The position numbers and the translations under genes are program-made. Below, piece after piece: positions 34,996-44,647 of a stretch of 64,000 bases of DNA. Every line of letters begins with the position of its first letter. The first letter of the stretch is position 1. The stretch covers positions 79,519 through 143,518 of the forward strand of contig JAETQO010000001.1 in NCBI GenBank assembly GCA_021770655.1. Reading direction: 5' to 3'. The notes under the pieces were generated by a model. The model searched no databases. It saw nothing but the letters and a program-made list of their open reading frames with translations, and was not told the origin of the DNA. The DNA is from Ruminococcus sp. (GTDB taxonomy: Bacteria; Bacillota; Clostridia; Oscillospirales; Ruminococcaceae).

Positions 34996-37515
34996 CTATT
35001 CAATACCCTTTACTTCATACCCTGCGTTCGTTACAGCTTTTATCAGCGTGTCATCAGATACGTTTCCATCAATATCGAGATAAGCGCATTTTTCCTCCAG
35101 CGAGACCTCGGCCTTAACGCCGTCGATCGCATTCAGTACCTTGGAAACCGTACCTGTGCAGTGGTTGCACATCATTCCTTCGATTTTCATTACCTTTTTC
35201 ATTTTAACGTCCTCCGTTTCAATAGTAGTGTTTATTGTTTTATCTGAGTAGGTATTTCTGCCGTCCTTGAAGAAATTAAGCCGCAGAGCGTTTGTCACAA
35301 CGCAGACCGAGCTCAGGCTCATTGCCGCCGCGGCGAACATGGGATTCAACTTCCAGCCCAGCAGGGAATAGAATACTCCCGCCGCCAGAGGAATGCCCAA
35401 AGCGTTGTATATAAGCGCCCAGAAAAGGTTTTCCTTGATGTTTTTCATTACCTTGCGGCTAAGCTTTACGGCGGTGACAGCGTCATTAAGATCGCTCTTC
35501 ATCAGCACAATATCAGCCGATTCTAAGGCAATATCCTGTCCTGCGCCTATTGCTATTCCCACGTCGGCGGAGGTAAGTGCAGGAGCGTCGTTTATGCCGT
35601 CGCCGATCATAGCCGTCTTCTTGCCCTCGCTTTGAAGTTCACTGATGATCTTTGCCTTGTCTTCAGGCATGAGCTGAGATCTTACCTTGTCTATTCCAAG
35701 CTTTTTCTGTATTGCCTTTGCGGTTTTGTCATTGTCGCCCGTAAGCATAATGGTTTCAATTCCCATTCGGTGAAAATCCTCGACAGCCTGCTTGCTGGAA
35801 TCCTTTATCTTATCGGCGATGAACAATATACCGGCAAGCTTTCCGTCAACAGCCGCGTAAAGCGGGATCTCTCCCTGCTCAGCGCCGCTCTCGGCAAGTG
35901 CCGCTACTTCCGACATATCAATTCTGTTTTCCTGCATAAGTCTGCTGTTGCCAATAAAGACTCTTTTGCAGTCTGTTAAGGCTGAAATACCGCCGCCTGC
36001 CGTTTCGGAATAATCGTCTGCCTGAATAAGTGCGTATCCTTTTTCGGCGCAGTGATCGGCGATCGCTTTGGCAAGAGGGTGTGAAGAACCGCTTTCTGCG
36101 GAGTAACAAAGCTTCATAAGCTCGTCCTTGTCATATCCGTTTGCTGTCTGAACGGATATAAGTCTAGGTCTGCCCTCTGTGCAGGTGCCGGTCTTGTCAA
36201 GCACTACCGTATCCACCGAATGTGCGGTCTCAAGGCTTTCGGCAGACTTGATAAGAACGCCGAACTGAGCTGCCTTTCCCGTTCCCACCATTATAGCCGT
36301 TGGAGTAGCAAGCCCCAAGGAGCAGGGGCAGGAAATTACCAGAACAGAAATAGCCATGTTGAGCGCAAAAGCAAATCCGTACCCCAGCGCTAGCCATATT
36401 GTCAATGACAGCAGAGCGATGATTATTACCGCAGGAACAAACACCGCGCTTATTTTATCCGCAAGACGGGCGACAGGAGCCTTTGTAGCGGACGCCTCCT
36501 CCACAAGAGCGATTATCTGAGAAAGCGTCGAGTCCTTAGCAGGCTTTTCGCATCGGCATTTTGCAAAACCTCCTGCGTTCACGCTTGCGCTCATAACCCT
36601 GTCGCCCTCCGACTTGTCAACGGGAATGCTTTCACCCGTAAGCGCCGATTGGTCTATGGTACATCTTCCTTCGATTATTACTCCGTCGCATGGAACAGAC
36701 CAGCCTGCTTTCAGCAGAAAAATGTCCCCCGTCATAACGCTGTCGGCAGGTATCTCCTCCTCCTTACCGTCCCGTATCACAACTGCATTTTTAGGCGCAA
36801 GACTGATAAGCTTTTTGACGGCGTCGGCAGTTTTTCCTTTTGACCTTGCTTCAAGATATTTTCCGACCGTGATAAGCGTTAATATCATTCCGCAGGATTC
36901 ATAGTATAAATTCATCATATATTCGTGAGCTGACGAAAAATCGCCTCTACCCATATGATAAGCCATCATATATGTGCCGAATATACTGTAAACAAATGAA
37001 GCCGCCGCGCCGAGAGCGATAAGACTGTCCATATTCGGCGTGCGGTGAAAAAGATTTTTAAAGCCGTTTGTAAAGTAGTGAAAGTTTATCGCGATTATGG
37101 GAACTGTGAGCAGAAGCTGAGTCAAGGCATATATCATCATGTTTTTATGCCCTGTAAAAACAGGCGGAATGGGTATGCCCGCCATATGTCCCATGCAAAT
37201 ATAAAACAGCGGAACTAAGAATCCCACGGACCACCAAAGCCGCTTTTTCATAACCTCGATTTCATCCTGCCGAGTGGTTGTAGATTGCCTCTGAGCGTTT
37301 TCTGATATTTCGCTTGCGCCGTAGCCGGCACCCTCAACGGCGGCAATGATTTTTTGCGGTTCGGTTATGCTTTCGTCATAATCCACCGACATTTTGTTTG
37401 CCAGAAGATTGACCGAAACGCTGTCAACCCCCTCCGCTTTTGCGACTGCTTTTTCAACATGCCCTTGGCAGGCGGCACAGCTCATACCCGTTACATTGAA
37501 TTTTGCATTTTTCAT
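34996..37515 (-). CDS. copA: Copper-exporting P-type ATPase fused to a CopZ-like domain
   Basis: 839-aa P1B-type ATPase that exports Cu+. N-terminal heavy-metal domain with GMSCAAC (Cys13, Cys16); eight-helix membrane region; actuator TGES (293-296); transmembrane copper site CPC (396-398); phosphorylated Asp440 in DKTGTCTEG; nucleotide site SSHPLAKAI and hinge MIGDGINDAP. Unusually, a second heavy-metal domain follows at the C-terminus (from Met772; GMMCNHC, Cys783 and Cys786) and is the length of a complete CopZ chaperone. That domain has its own ribosome site and start (separate entry). Co-transcribed with csoR upstream. Confidence 0.95.
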   Translation of the reverse strand: MKNAKFNVTGMSCAACQGHVEKAVAKAEGVDSVSVNLLANKMSVDYDESITEPQKIIAAVEGAGYGASEISENAQRQSTTTRQDEIEVMKKRLWWSVGFLVPLFYICMGHMAGIPIPPVFTGHKNMMIYALTQLLLTVPIIAINFHYFTNGFKNLFHRTPNMDSLIALGAAASFVYSIFGTYMMAYHMGRGDFSSAHEYMMNLYYESCGMILTLITVGKYLEARSKGKTADAVKKLISLAPKNAVVIRDGKEEEIPADSVMTGDIFLLKAGWSVPCDGVIIEGRCTIDQSALTGESIPVDKSEGDRVMSASVNAGGFAKCRCEKPAKDSTLSQIIALVEEASATKAPVARLADKISAVFVPAVIIIALLSLTIWLALGYGFAFALNMAISVLVISCPCSLGLATPTAIMVGTGKAAQFGVLIKSAESLETAHSVDTVVLDKTGTCTEGRPRLISVQTANGYDKDELMKLCYSAESGSSHPLAKAIADHCAEKGYALIQADDYSETAGGGISALTDCKRVFIGNSRLMQENRIDMSEVAALAESGAEQGEIPLYAAVDGKLAGILFIADKIKDSSKQAVEDFHRMGIETIMLTGDNDKTAKAIQKKLGIDKVRSQLMPEDKAKIISELQSEGKKTAMIGDGINDAPALTSADVGIAIGAGQDIALESADIVLMKSDLNDAVTAVKLSRKVMKNIKENLFWALIYNALGIPLAAGVFYSLLGWKLNPMFAAAAMSLSSVCVVTNALRLNFFKDGRNTYSDKTINTTIETEDVKMKKVMKIEGMMCNHCTGTVSKVLNAIDGVKAEVSLEEKCAYLDIDGNVSDDTLIKAVTNAGYEVKGIE
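35202..35215 (-). promoter_or_regulatory. Internal ribosome site and ATG for a CopZ-sized product
   Basis: Inside the copA frame, GGAGG (35215-35211) stands 8 nt before an in-frame ATG (35202) in the context ACGGAGGACGTTAAAATG. Initiation there would yield a 68-aa protein ending at the copA stop (34996), exactly CopZ size. The upstream linker has no stop, so both the fusion and a free chaperone can be made from one reading frame. Confidence 0.7.
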
Positions 37516-37533
37516 TTATACTGTACACTCCTG

Positions 37534-37860
37534 TTATTTCAGCTTTTTTACTAATTCAATAGCTTCGTCTATGACATTGGTATTGCCCTTTTCTATCTCT
37601 TCGGTCATACAGGTTTTCATGTGATCCTGTAAGATCAGATAGCCAAAACTTTGCAGTGCGCTTTCCACAGCGGCAACTTGTATAAGAATATCTCCGCAGT
37701 ATCGGTTATCGTCAAGCATTTTGACGATTCCGTTTATCTGTCCTGATATTCTGTTGAGTCTGTTTTTCAGCTGTTTGACTTCCCGGGCGTTTCTCGGCGT
37801 ATGTTTGTGCCTGCAATGCTCGCACATTTCGTCTGTTTTATTTTTATTGGCTTTATCCAT
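37534..37860 (-). CDS. csoR: CsoR-type copper-sensing repressor
   Basis: 108-aa all-helical repressor that releases DNA when it binds Cu+. The Cys-His-Cys site is intact: C55, H80, C84 (RYCGDIL, DHMKTC). The N-terminus carries an additional possible metal motif, MCEHCRHKH (C13, C16, H18, H20), beyond the core fold. A palindromic operator lies just upstream and copA just downstream. Confidence 0.93.
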   Translation of the reverse strand: MDKANKNKTDEMCEHCRHKHTPRNAREVKQLKNRLNRISGQINGIVKMLDDNRYCGDILIQVAAVESALQSFGYLILQDHMKTCMTEEIEKGNTNVIDEAIELVKKLK

Positions 37861-37875
37861 AATGTACCTCCCAAC

Positions 37876-37892
37876 ATACCCCTATAGGGTAT
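37876..37892 (-). promoter_or_regulatory. CsoR operator
   Basis: ATACCCCTATAGGGTAT, a near-perfect G/C-tract palindrome typical of CsoR sites (TACCC..GGGTA), lying between the -10 box and the csoR start codon. Confidence 0.85.
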
Positions 37893-37904
37893 TTGCTGTA
37901 TTAC

Positions 37905-37933
37905 ATTATATATCCTATCGAGATATTTGTCAA
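37905..37933 (-). promoter_or_regulatory. Promoter of csoR-copA
   Basis: On the minus strand perfect TTGACA (37933-37928), 17-bp spacer, TATAAT (37910-37905). Confidence 0.88.
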
Positions 37934-37974
37934 GAACTTCTTGTCAATTATTATTTATCGCAGAAACAAAAAAA

Positions 37975-37999
37975 TACCCCGTTTACAAAAAACGGGGTA
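37975..37999 (-). terminator. Terminator of the LCP transcript
   Basis: TACCCCGTTT pairs with AAACGGGGTA; on the minus strand it runs into TTTTTTTG. It lies beyond MITE copy B, so the repeat is part of the LCP mRNA 3' region. Confidence 0.85.
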
Positions 38000-38011
38000 A
38001 GAGCATTTATA

Positions 38012-38190
38012 TTAAGTCAGTACCGCATAACTACCGCCTAACGGCTTTGTGTACGTCTAACTTGCCAATTTTCCGTTATCTTGCACACAAACTCCTTGAA
38101 AGACACTAGTATTCCTGCGTCGTTTCTATACAATCTAACGAAAAATTTTCTGCGTTATCCGCACACATTAGTTGTGCGGTGTTGCCTTAA
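38012..38190 (-). repeat. MITE-like element, copy B (179 bp, inverted relative to copy A)
   Basis: Read on the minus strand it starts TTAAGGCAACACCGCACAAC and follows copy A (9170-9348) base for base with about a dozen changes and identical length. Terminal inverted repeats and the CCGCACA/TGTGCGG hairpin are kept. Its first bases provide the TAA stop of the LCP gene. Confidence 0.82.
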
Positions 38191-39539
38191 TATCCGTAGC
38201 CGTTTCCTCCGGCATAGGCATTTTCATTCTGATATTGTTCAACAGCTTCTTCGATATTCTTGCAGGTACCATAGATTATATACTGCATAAACGCCGAGTT
38301 AGCGGTATAATCAGGATTAAGTACCTGCATACCGTAAATATATTCGTCGGTGAAATATCCGTCCGCCGGGATTCTGAGTTGCTGTACGTCATATTCCATA
38401 TAATCAAAGGCATTGAGCAGGAGATTTGCGATCTCACCGTCGGTCAAGTCGGTGTGTACCTCAGGAAGTACTTTGTTGAGCAGTTTATCCAGCTGAATAA
38501 GGTTAAGATTCTTTGCATTTTTGATTATCTCAGATATAACTCTTCTCTGGCGTTCGGTTCTTTCGTAATCTGCATTGCCGACGTATCTCAGACGTGCAAA
38601 AGCAAGGGCTTGATTTCCGTTAAGATGGATCTTTCCTCCCTTGTCAAGATAATCCGTACCTTTTTTGTTGCCAAGATATTTGTTCTGCTCGGCAAGCGGA
38701 GCCTTCATACCTTCTGCTTCAGCGTCCGTTACCTCCATGTCTATACCGCCGACAGTTTCGACAATATCTATAAATGAGTAGAAATTAACGCTGGCATACC
38801 TGTCTATCTCGATTCCGAAATAATCCTCGATACACTCTTCAAGATATTCGCATCCGCCGTGCCAGTACGCCGTGTTAAGACGGTTTCCTTCGTTGAACTG
38901 CGCCATATAAATGTACATATCTCTCATAAGAGAAGTCATAGTAATGGTCTTGTTTTTGGTGTTTATGGAAATTATCATCATAACATCAGTATTTCCGCGG
39001 CTTTGATCCTCGGTATCTCTCAGATCCTCACCGATAAGAAGAATGTTTGTAACATCCTCGCTGGAAATTTTAGTCGATTGCTTTTGAAGCTGTGCTTTTA
39101 GCTCGTTTTCCTTTTCTTTAGCGTTAAAAGTATCCGATTCGTCATGCAGCTCGCTGGAATTTATAGGAGCCTTGCCGGAGTTTATTTTGGTATCCTTGTC
39201 TCTGTTGAGCAATCCGGTATAGTGAAAAAACATTCCGACTATTATCGCGATAATGATAACGAAAACCACAAATACGATACCAAGCGCAACGCCGGTCTTT
39301 TTTTTCTTGCTCCAGCCCCTTTTGCGTGAGGCTTTCTTTTTGCCTCCGTCTTTATCCGTTTCAGCTTTCGGAGACGTTTTTTTCTGAGGCAGAGGAATAT
39401 TGCCCGTCATTCCGGGAGCGCTTGACGTATCAAGAATTTTTTTGTTTTCAATAGCGTTTGAAATCAGCGACTGCAATTCCTCGTCACCTTTATTATTAAC
39501 AGGATTAACCGGCTGACCGTTAAGTCTGTCTTTATCCAT
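38187..39539 (-). CDS. LytR-CpsA-Psr (LCP) family glycopolymer transferase
   Basis: 450-aa type II membrane protein: basic cytoplasmic N-terminus with KKKASRKRGWSKKKKTG, membrane helix about 86-106, then an LCP catalytic domain outside (about 160-330) with NILLIGEDLRD, GNTDVMMIISIN, SLMRDMYIYM, NTAYWHGG, and FARLRYVGNADYERTERQRR with the catalytic arginines. LCP enzymes attach teichoic acid-like or capsular polymers to peptidoglycan. The last residues (GGNGYGY) and TAA stop abut the MITE, so the native C-terminus may have been changed by insertion. Confidence 0.92.
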   Translation of the reverse strand: MDKDRLNGQPVNPVNNKGDEELQSLISNAIENKKILDTSSAPGMTGNIPLPQKKTSPKAETDKDGGKKKASRKRGWSKKKKTGVALGIVFVVFVIIIAIIVGMFFHYTGLLNRDKDTKINSGKAPINSSELHDESDTFNAKEKENELKAQLQKQSTKISSEDVTNILLIGEDLRDTEDQSRGNTDVMMIISINTKNKTITMTSLMRDMYIYMAQFNEGNRLNTAYWHGGCEYLEECIEDYFGIEIDRYASVNFYSFIDIVETVGGIDMEVTDAEAEGMKAPLAEQNKYLGNKKGTDYLDKGGKIHLNGNQALAFARLRYVGNADYERTERQRRVISEIIKNAKNLNLIQLDKLLNKVLPEVHTDLTDGEIANLLLNAFDYMEYDVQQLRIPADGYFTDEYIYGMQVLNPDYTANSAFMQYIIYGTCKNIEEAVEQYQNENAYAGGNGYGY

Positions 39540-39638
39540 TAATAAAACCTCATTTCCAGCATAAGCTAAGTAAAAAGTGTATGATCCGTTCGGACATATT
39601 AAATATGATATTACATACTATTAACACAATTATATATT

Positions 39639-39667
39639 ATTATATACTATTCGCCGATAAATTACAA
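39639..39667 (-). promoter_or_regulatory. Promoter of the LCP gene
   Basis: On the minus strand TTGTAA (39667-39662), 17-bp spacer, TATAAT (39644-39639). The 413-bp gap between the LCP and pyrG starts is very AT-rich; on the plus strand TATAAT at 39882-39887 probably serves pyrG but I cannot assign a good -35. Confidence 0.6.
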
Positions 39668-39934
39668 CATATAAATATGACGAATTTGACTTAAAATTTA
39701 CTTGAATTTTTATATATTCAAATAATTCTACCGTTAAAAACATCTGTATGTGCGTAATTATTCGCCTTATCAGCCCATTATCGCATAAAAAGAAAATTTA
39801 CTTTCGACGGCTTTTGACAATTTAAAAAAAGTTTATAGAATTGCGTAAAAAACACTTGCGTTTTGGAAAAAAATTTGCTATTATAATATATAAGAGCTTT
39901 CGAGGGAGAATTGTGACTGCATGATTTTCCTTAA

Positions 39935-41581
<1,647 letters not shown>

Positions 41582-41589
41582 TGTATATT

Positions 41590-41628
41590 ATCGGGACTTG
41601 CGTTATAGCGCTTGTCCCGATTTTTTTT
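41590..41628 (+). terminator. Terminator after pyrG
   Basis: ATCGGGAC..GCG pairs with CGC..GTCCCGAT (41590-41621), followed by eight T. Confidence 0.92.
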
Positions 41629-41660
41629 ATAAGTTATATGTGAAATTTAACGAAAAGCTA

Positions 41661-41688
41661 TTGACTTTTGACGATGTTATGGTATAAT
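41661..41688 (+). promoter_or_regulatory. Promoter of rubrerythrin
   Basis: TTGACT (41661-41666), 16-bp spacer, TATAAT (41683-41688). Confidence 0.75.
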
Positions 41689-41738
41689 ATATATAAATGC
41701 GGGCAGTATTTAATTAATTTGTAAAGGAGTTAATTACT

Positions 41739-42278
41739 ATGGTTGATTTAAAGGGTACAAAAACTGAGGCTAATCTTTTGACTGCTTTTGCCGGCGAATC
41801 TCAGGCAAGAAACAAGTATACATATTATGCCAGCAAAGCTAAAAAGGACGGTTATGTTCAGATAGCAAATATTTTTGAGGAAACCGCCGCTAATGAAAAA
41901 GAACACGCTAAGATCTGGTTCAAGCTTCTTCATGACGGTATTCCTTCTACAGTTGAGAATCTGAAGGACGCCGCCGCAGGCGAAAACTATGAGTGGACTG
42001 ATATGTATGCCGGCTTTGCCAAGGACGCAAGGGAAGAAGGTTTTGATGATATTGCCGATCTGTTTGAGAAAGTCGGCGCTATCGAAAAGGAGCATGAGGA
42101 AAGATATAAAAAGCTTCTTGCAAATATCGAAGGAGATCTTGTATTTTCCAAGGACGGCGACTGCGTATGGCAGTGCATCAACTGCGGACATATCGTGATC
42201 GGCAAAAATGCTCCGGAAGTTTGCCCCGTATGCGCTCATCCTCAGTCTTATTTCCAGATCAAGGCTACAAATTATTGA
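41739..42278 (+). CDS. rbr: Rubrerythrin
   Basis: 179-aa non-heme iron peroxidase protecting anaerobes from hydrogen peroxide. A ferritin-like four-helix domain supplies the diiron ligands ([36 protein letters not shown]). It is followed by a C-terminal rubredoxin-like FeS4 domain (WQCINCGHI and CPVCAHP). AAAGGAG precedes the ATG. A single gene with its own promoter and terminator. Confidence 0.96.
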   Translation: MVDLKGTKTEANLLTAFAGESQARNKYTYYASKAKKDGYVQIANIFEETAANEKEHAKIWFKLLHDGIPSTVENLKDAAAGENYEWTDMYAGFAKDAREEGFDDIADLFEKVGAIEKEHEERYKKLLANIEGDLVFSKDGDCVWQCINCGHIVIGKNAPEVCPVCAHPQSYFQIKATNY

Positions 42279-42293
42279 TAGTAAATATACTTC

Positions 42294-42329
42294 AACAGGC
42301 AGGCTGGCAAACCGGTCTGCTTGTTTTTG
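42294..42329 (+). terminator. Terminator after rubrerythrin
   Basis: AACAGGCAG..CTGG pairs with CCGG..CTGCTTGTT (one G-U), then TTTTTGC. Confidence 0.82.
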
Positions 42330-42338
42330 CTTTATGTG

Positions 42339-42467
42339 ATACATGAAAATCAATTTTCAAAATACATTACAGAAGTTACTGTAATGTAGATGATAATTTT
42401 ATATGTTTGTTGTCCTGTATAAAAATATGCTGTTTAGCCTTAATGATCAAAATTGATTTTCGTGTAT
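42339..42467. repeat. 129-bp inverted-repeat element before recG
   Basis: 19-bp ends ATACATGAAAATCAATTTT (42339-42357) and AAAATTGATTTTCGTGTAT (42449-42467) pair with one mismatch. Inside is a second perfect palindrome, TACATTACAG-AAGTTA-CTGTAATGTA (42363-42388). No coding capacity. It could be another small MITE or a structured RNA. Unrelated in sequence to the 179-bp family. Confidence 0.65.
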
Positions 42468-42482
42468 ATGATAAAGCTGCCC

Positions 42483-42511
42483 TTGAAATATAGAAGTAAA
42501 TGTGTTATTAT
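42483..42511 (+). promoter_or_regulatory. Promoter of recG
   Basis: TTGAAA (42483-42488), 17-bp spacer, TATTAT (42506-42511). Confidence 0.6.
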
Positions 42512-42548
42512 TATATAGTAAAGAAAAACAGATAAAGGGGGCGGTAAC

Positions 42549-44600
42549 TTGATAAGCGAACTTACGAAATCTGTTGAGTATCTTAAAGGCATAGGTCCTA
42601 AAAGAGCGGAATGCTATGAGAAAATGGGGATAAAAACAGTATATGATCTGCTTAATCATTTTCCAAGAAACTATATCGACTATACCGACCCCGTCCCTAT
42701 AGGTAAAGCGCCTGTAAACGAACCGTGCATAGTAAAGGGCAGGGTAGTAAAAAAATTTCCTGAGGCTCGTATAAGAGAAGGGCTTTCTGTGTATAAGGCT
42801 ATTTTCACCGATGACGTTACCGACCTGGTCATTGTGATTTATAACAGCGAATACCTTTTTAAACAGCTGGAGCCTGATAAGGAGTATTACCTTTGCGGCA
42901 GAATAACAGGAAAACGTGTGCGTAAAGAAATGAACTCGCCGATAGTGCTTTCAGCCGATACAGAAGAAAAGATTCAGCCTGTTTACCGATTGACCGAGGG
43001 TCTGAGCCAGTCTATGCTTAGACAGACTATACGTAATGCGCTTACCGTCTTTAACAGGAACATCTACGAACCTTTGCCCAAAAGCGTTATGCAGGAAAAT
43101 AGTTTTTGTTCGCTGGACTATGCAATGGAGAATATTCACTTTCCTAAAGATATGCACGCCTGCGAACTTGCAAAGCACAGACTTGTATTTGACGAACTGT
43201 TGGTGCTGCAGCTTGGTATGCTTTTGATGAAAGGCAGAAGCCGCGACAGAAGCGGCTGTGTTCTGAAAAAAGTCGATATGAGCGAGTATTACAACAGTCT
43301 TCCGTTTAAGCTTACCGACGGGCAGCTCGGCGCAATAGATGACTGTATTAACGATATGCAAAGAGATTTTCCTATGAACAGACTTGTTCAGGGAGACGTA
43401 GGCTCAGGTAAAACCGCCGTTGCGGCAGGCGCGGCATATTTCGTGTATAAAAACGGTTGCCAGACAGCTTTAATGGCGCCTACCGAGATACTTGCCGCTC
43501 AGCATTACGATACGCTGAAAGGCTTTCTTGAACCCCTCGGCGTTAAGGTAGCACTGTTGACAGGCTCGATGACCGCAAAGCAGAAAAAATCGGTGAAAGA
43601 AGGCTTGGAGAGCGGGGAGTATTCCGTTGCCGTGGGAACTCACGCATTGGTCCAGCAGTCAACGAAGTTCTCTGATCTTGCCCTTGTTATTACAGACGAA
43701 CAGCATCGTTTCGGCGTAGAACAGAGAGCGGTCTTGGCTTCAAAGGGAAATAATCCGCATAAGCTTGTAATGTCCGCAACGCCGATACCCAGAACTCTTG
43801 CGCTTATGATCTACGGCGATCTGGATATATCCATTCTGAAAGAACTTCCGAAAGGAAGACAGCCGATAGAAACCTACGCCGTAACGGGTAAGCTCAGAGA
43901 GCGGGCGTTCAATTATGTAAGACAGCATCTTGACGAAGGAAGACAGGGCTATATTGTCTGTCCGATGATAGAAGAGAACGACAGGGAACTTCAGGACGTG
44001 AAAACTTACGCTAAAAAACTGTCCGAGGGAGATTTTAAAGGCTATAATATAGGTCTGCTCCACGGAAGAATGAACGGTGCTCAGAAAGAACAGATAATGC
44101 AGGATTTCAAAGAGCATAAGATTGATCTGCTTGTTTCGACTACCGTGGTGGAAGTCGGAGTGGACGTTCCGAACGCAACCGTTATGGTTATTGAAAACGC
44201 CGACCGTTTCGGACTTTCCCAGCTCCACCAGCTGAGAGGAAGGGTGGGCAGAGGACAGTATAAATCAAGCTGTATCCTTATTACCGATAACGTAAATGAG
44301 GAAAGCGTAAAACGTCTGAAAATTCTGTCAAAAACCACCGACGGTTTCAAGATCTCCGAGGAGGACCTGAAACTAAGAGGACCGGGAGATTTTTTCGGAA
44401 GTCGCCAGCACGGTCTGCCGGCTCTGAAAATCGCCGATATGTCACAGGATATGGACGTTCTGAGAGACGCCCAGAATGCAGCAAAAAAAATAATCGCCGC
44501 CGATCCTTTACTTGAACATAAAGAAAATTCTTATCTGCGGGAACTTGTGGATAAGCTTTTTGAAAAAAAATTTATCCGACAATTAGGAAAGTGTGATTAA
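42549..44600 (+). CDS. recG: ATP-dependent DNA helicase RecG
   Basis: 683-aa branch-migration helicase for stalled forks and Holliday junctions. N-terminal wedge/OB domain (GIGPKRAECYEKMGI, then DLLNHFPRNYIDYT); Walker A LVQGDVGSGKTAVA; DEQH box in VITDEQHRFGVEQR; motif III SATPIPRT; C-terminal helicase half with LLHGRMNGAQKE, QLHQLRGRVGRG and the RecG-specific DLKLRGPGDFFGSRQHG. It starts at a TTG (42549) after AAAGGGGGCGG. The LUD-domain gene follows 47 bp later. Confidence 0.96.
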   Translation: MISELTKSVEYLKGIGPKRAECYEKMGIKTVYDLLNHFPRNYIDYTDPVPIGKAPVNEPCIVKGRVVKKFPEARIREGLSVYKAIFTDDVTDLVIVIYNSEYLFKQLEPDKEYYLCGRITGKRVRKEMNSPIVLSADTEEKIQPVYRLTEGLSQSMLRQTIRNALTVFNRNIYEPLPKSVMQENSFCSLDYAMENIHFPKDMHACELAKHRLVFDELLVLQLGMLLMKGRSRDRSGCVLKKVDMSEYYNSLPFKLTDGQLGAIDDCINDMQRDFPMNRLVQGDVGSGKTAVAAGAAYFVYKNGCQTALMAPTEILAAQHYDTLKGFLEPLGVKVALLTGSMTAKQKKSVKEGLESGEYSVAVGTHALVQQSTKFSDLALVITDEQHRFGVEQRAVLASKGNNPHKLVMSATPIPRTLALMIYGDLDISILKELPKGRQPIETYAVTGKLRERAFNYVRQHLDEGRQGYIVCPMIEENDRELQDVKTYAKKLSEGDFKGYNIGLLHGRMNGAQKEQIMQDFKEHKIDLLVSTTVVEVGVDVPNATVMVIENADRFGLSQLHQLRGRVGRGQYKSSCILITDNVNEESVKRLKILSKTTDGFKISEEDLKLRGPGDFFGSRQHGLPALKIADMSQDMDVLRDAQNAAKKIIAADPLLEHKENSYLRELVDKLFEKKFIRQLGKCD

Positions 44601-44647
44601 AGCAAATCTTACTTGATCAGCAGTATTTTAGTCAGGAGGTAATATCA

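Noticed and set aside
38172..38777. 201-codon plus-strand frame opposite the LCP gene
   Set aside because: It starts in the MITE and runs antisense to conserved LCP motifs.
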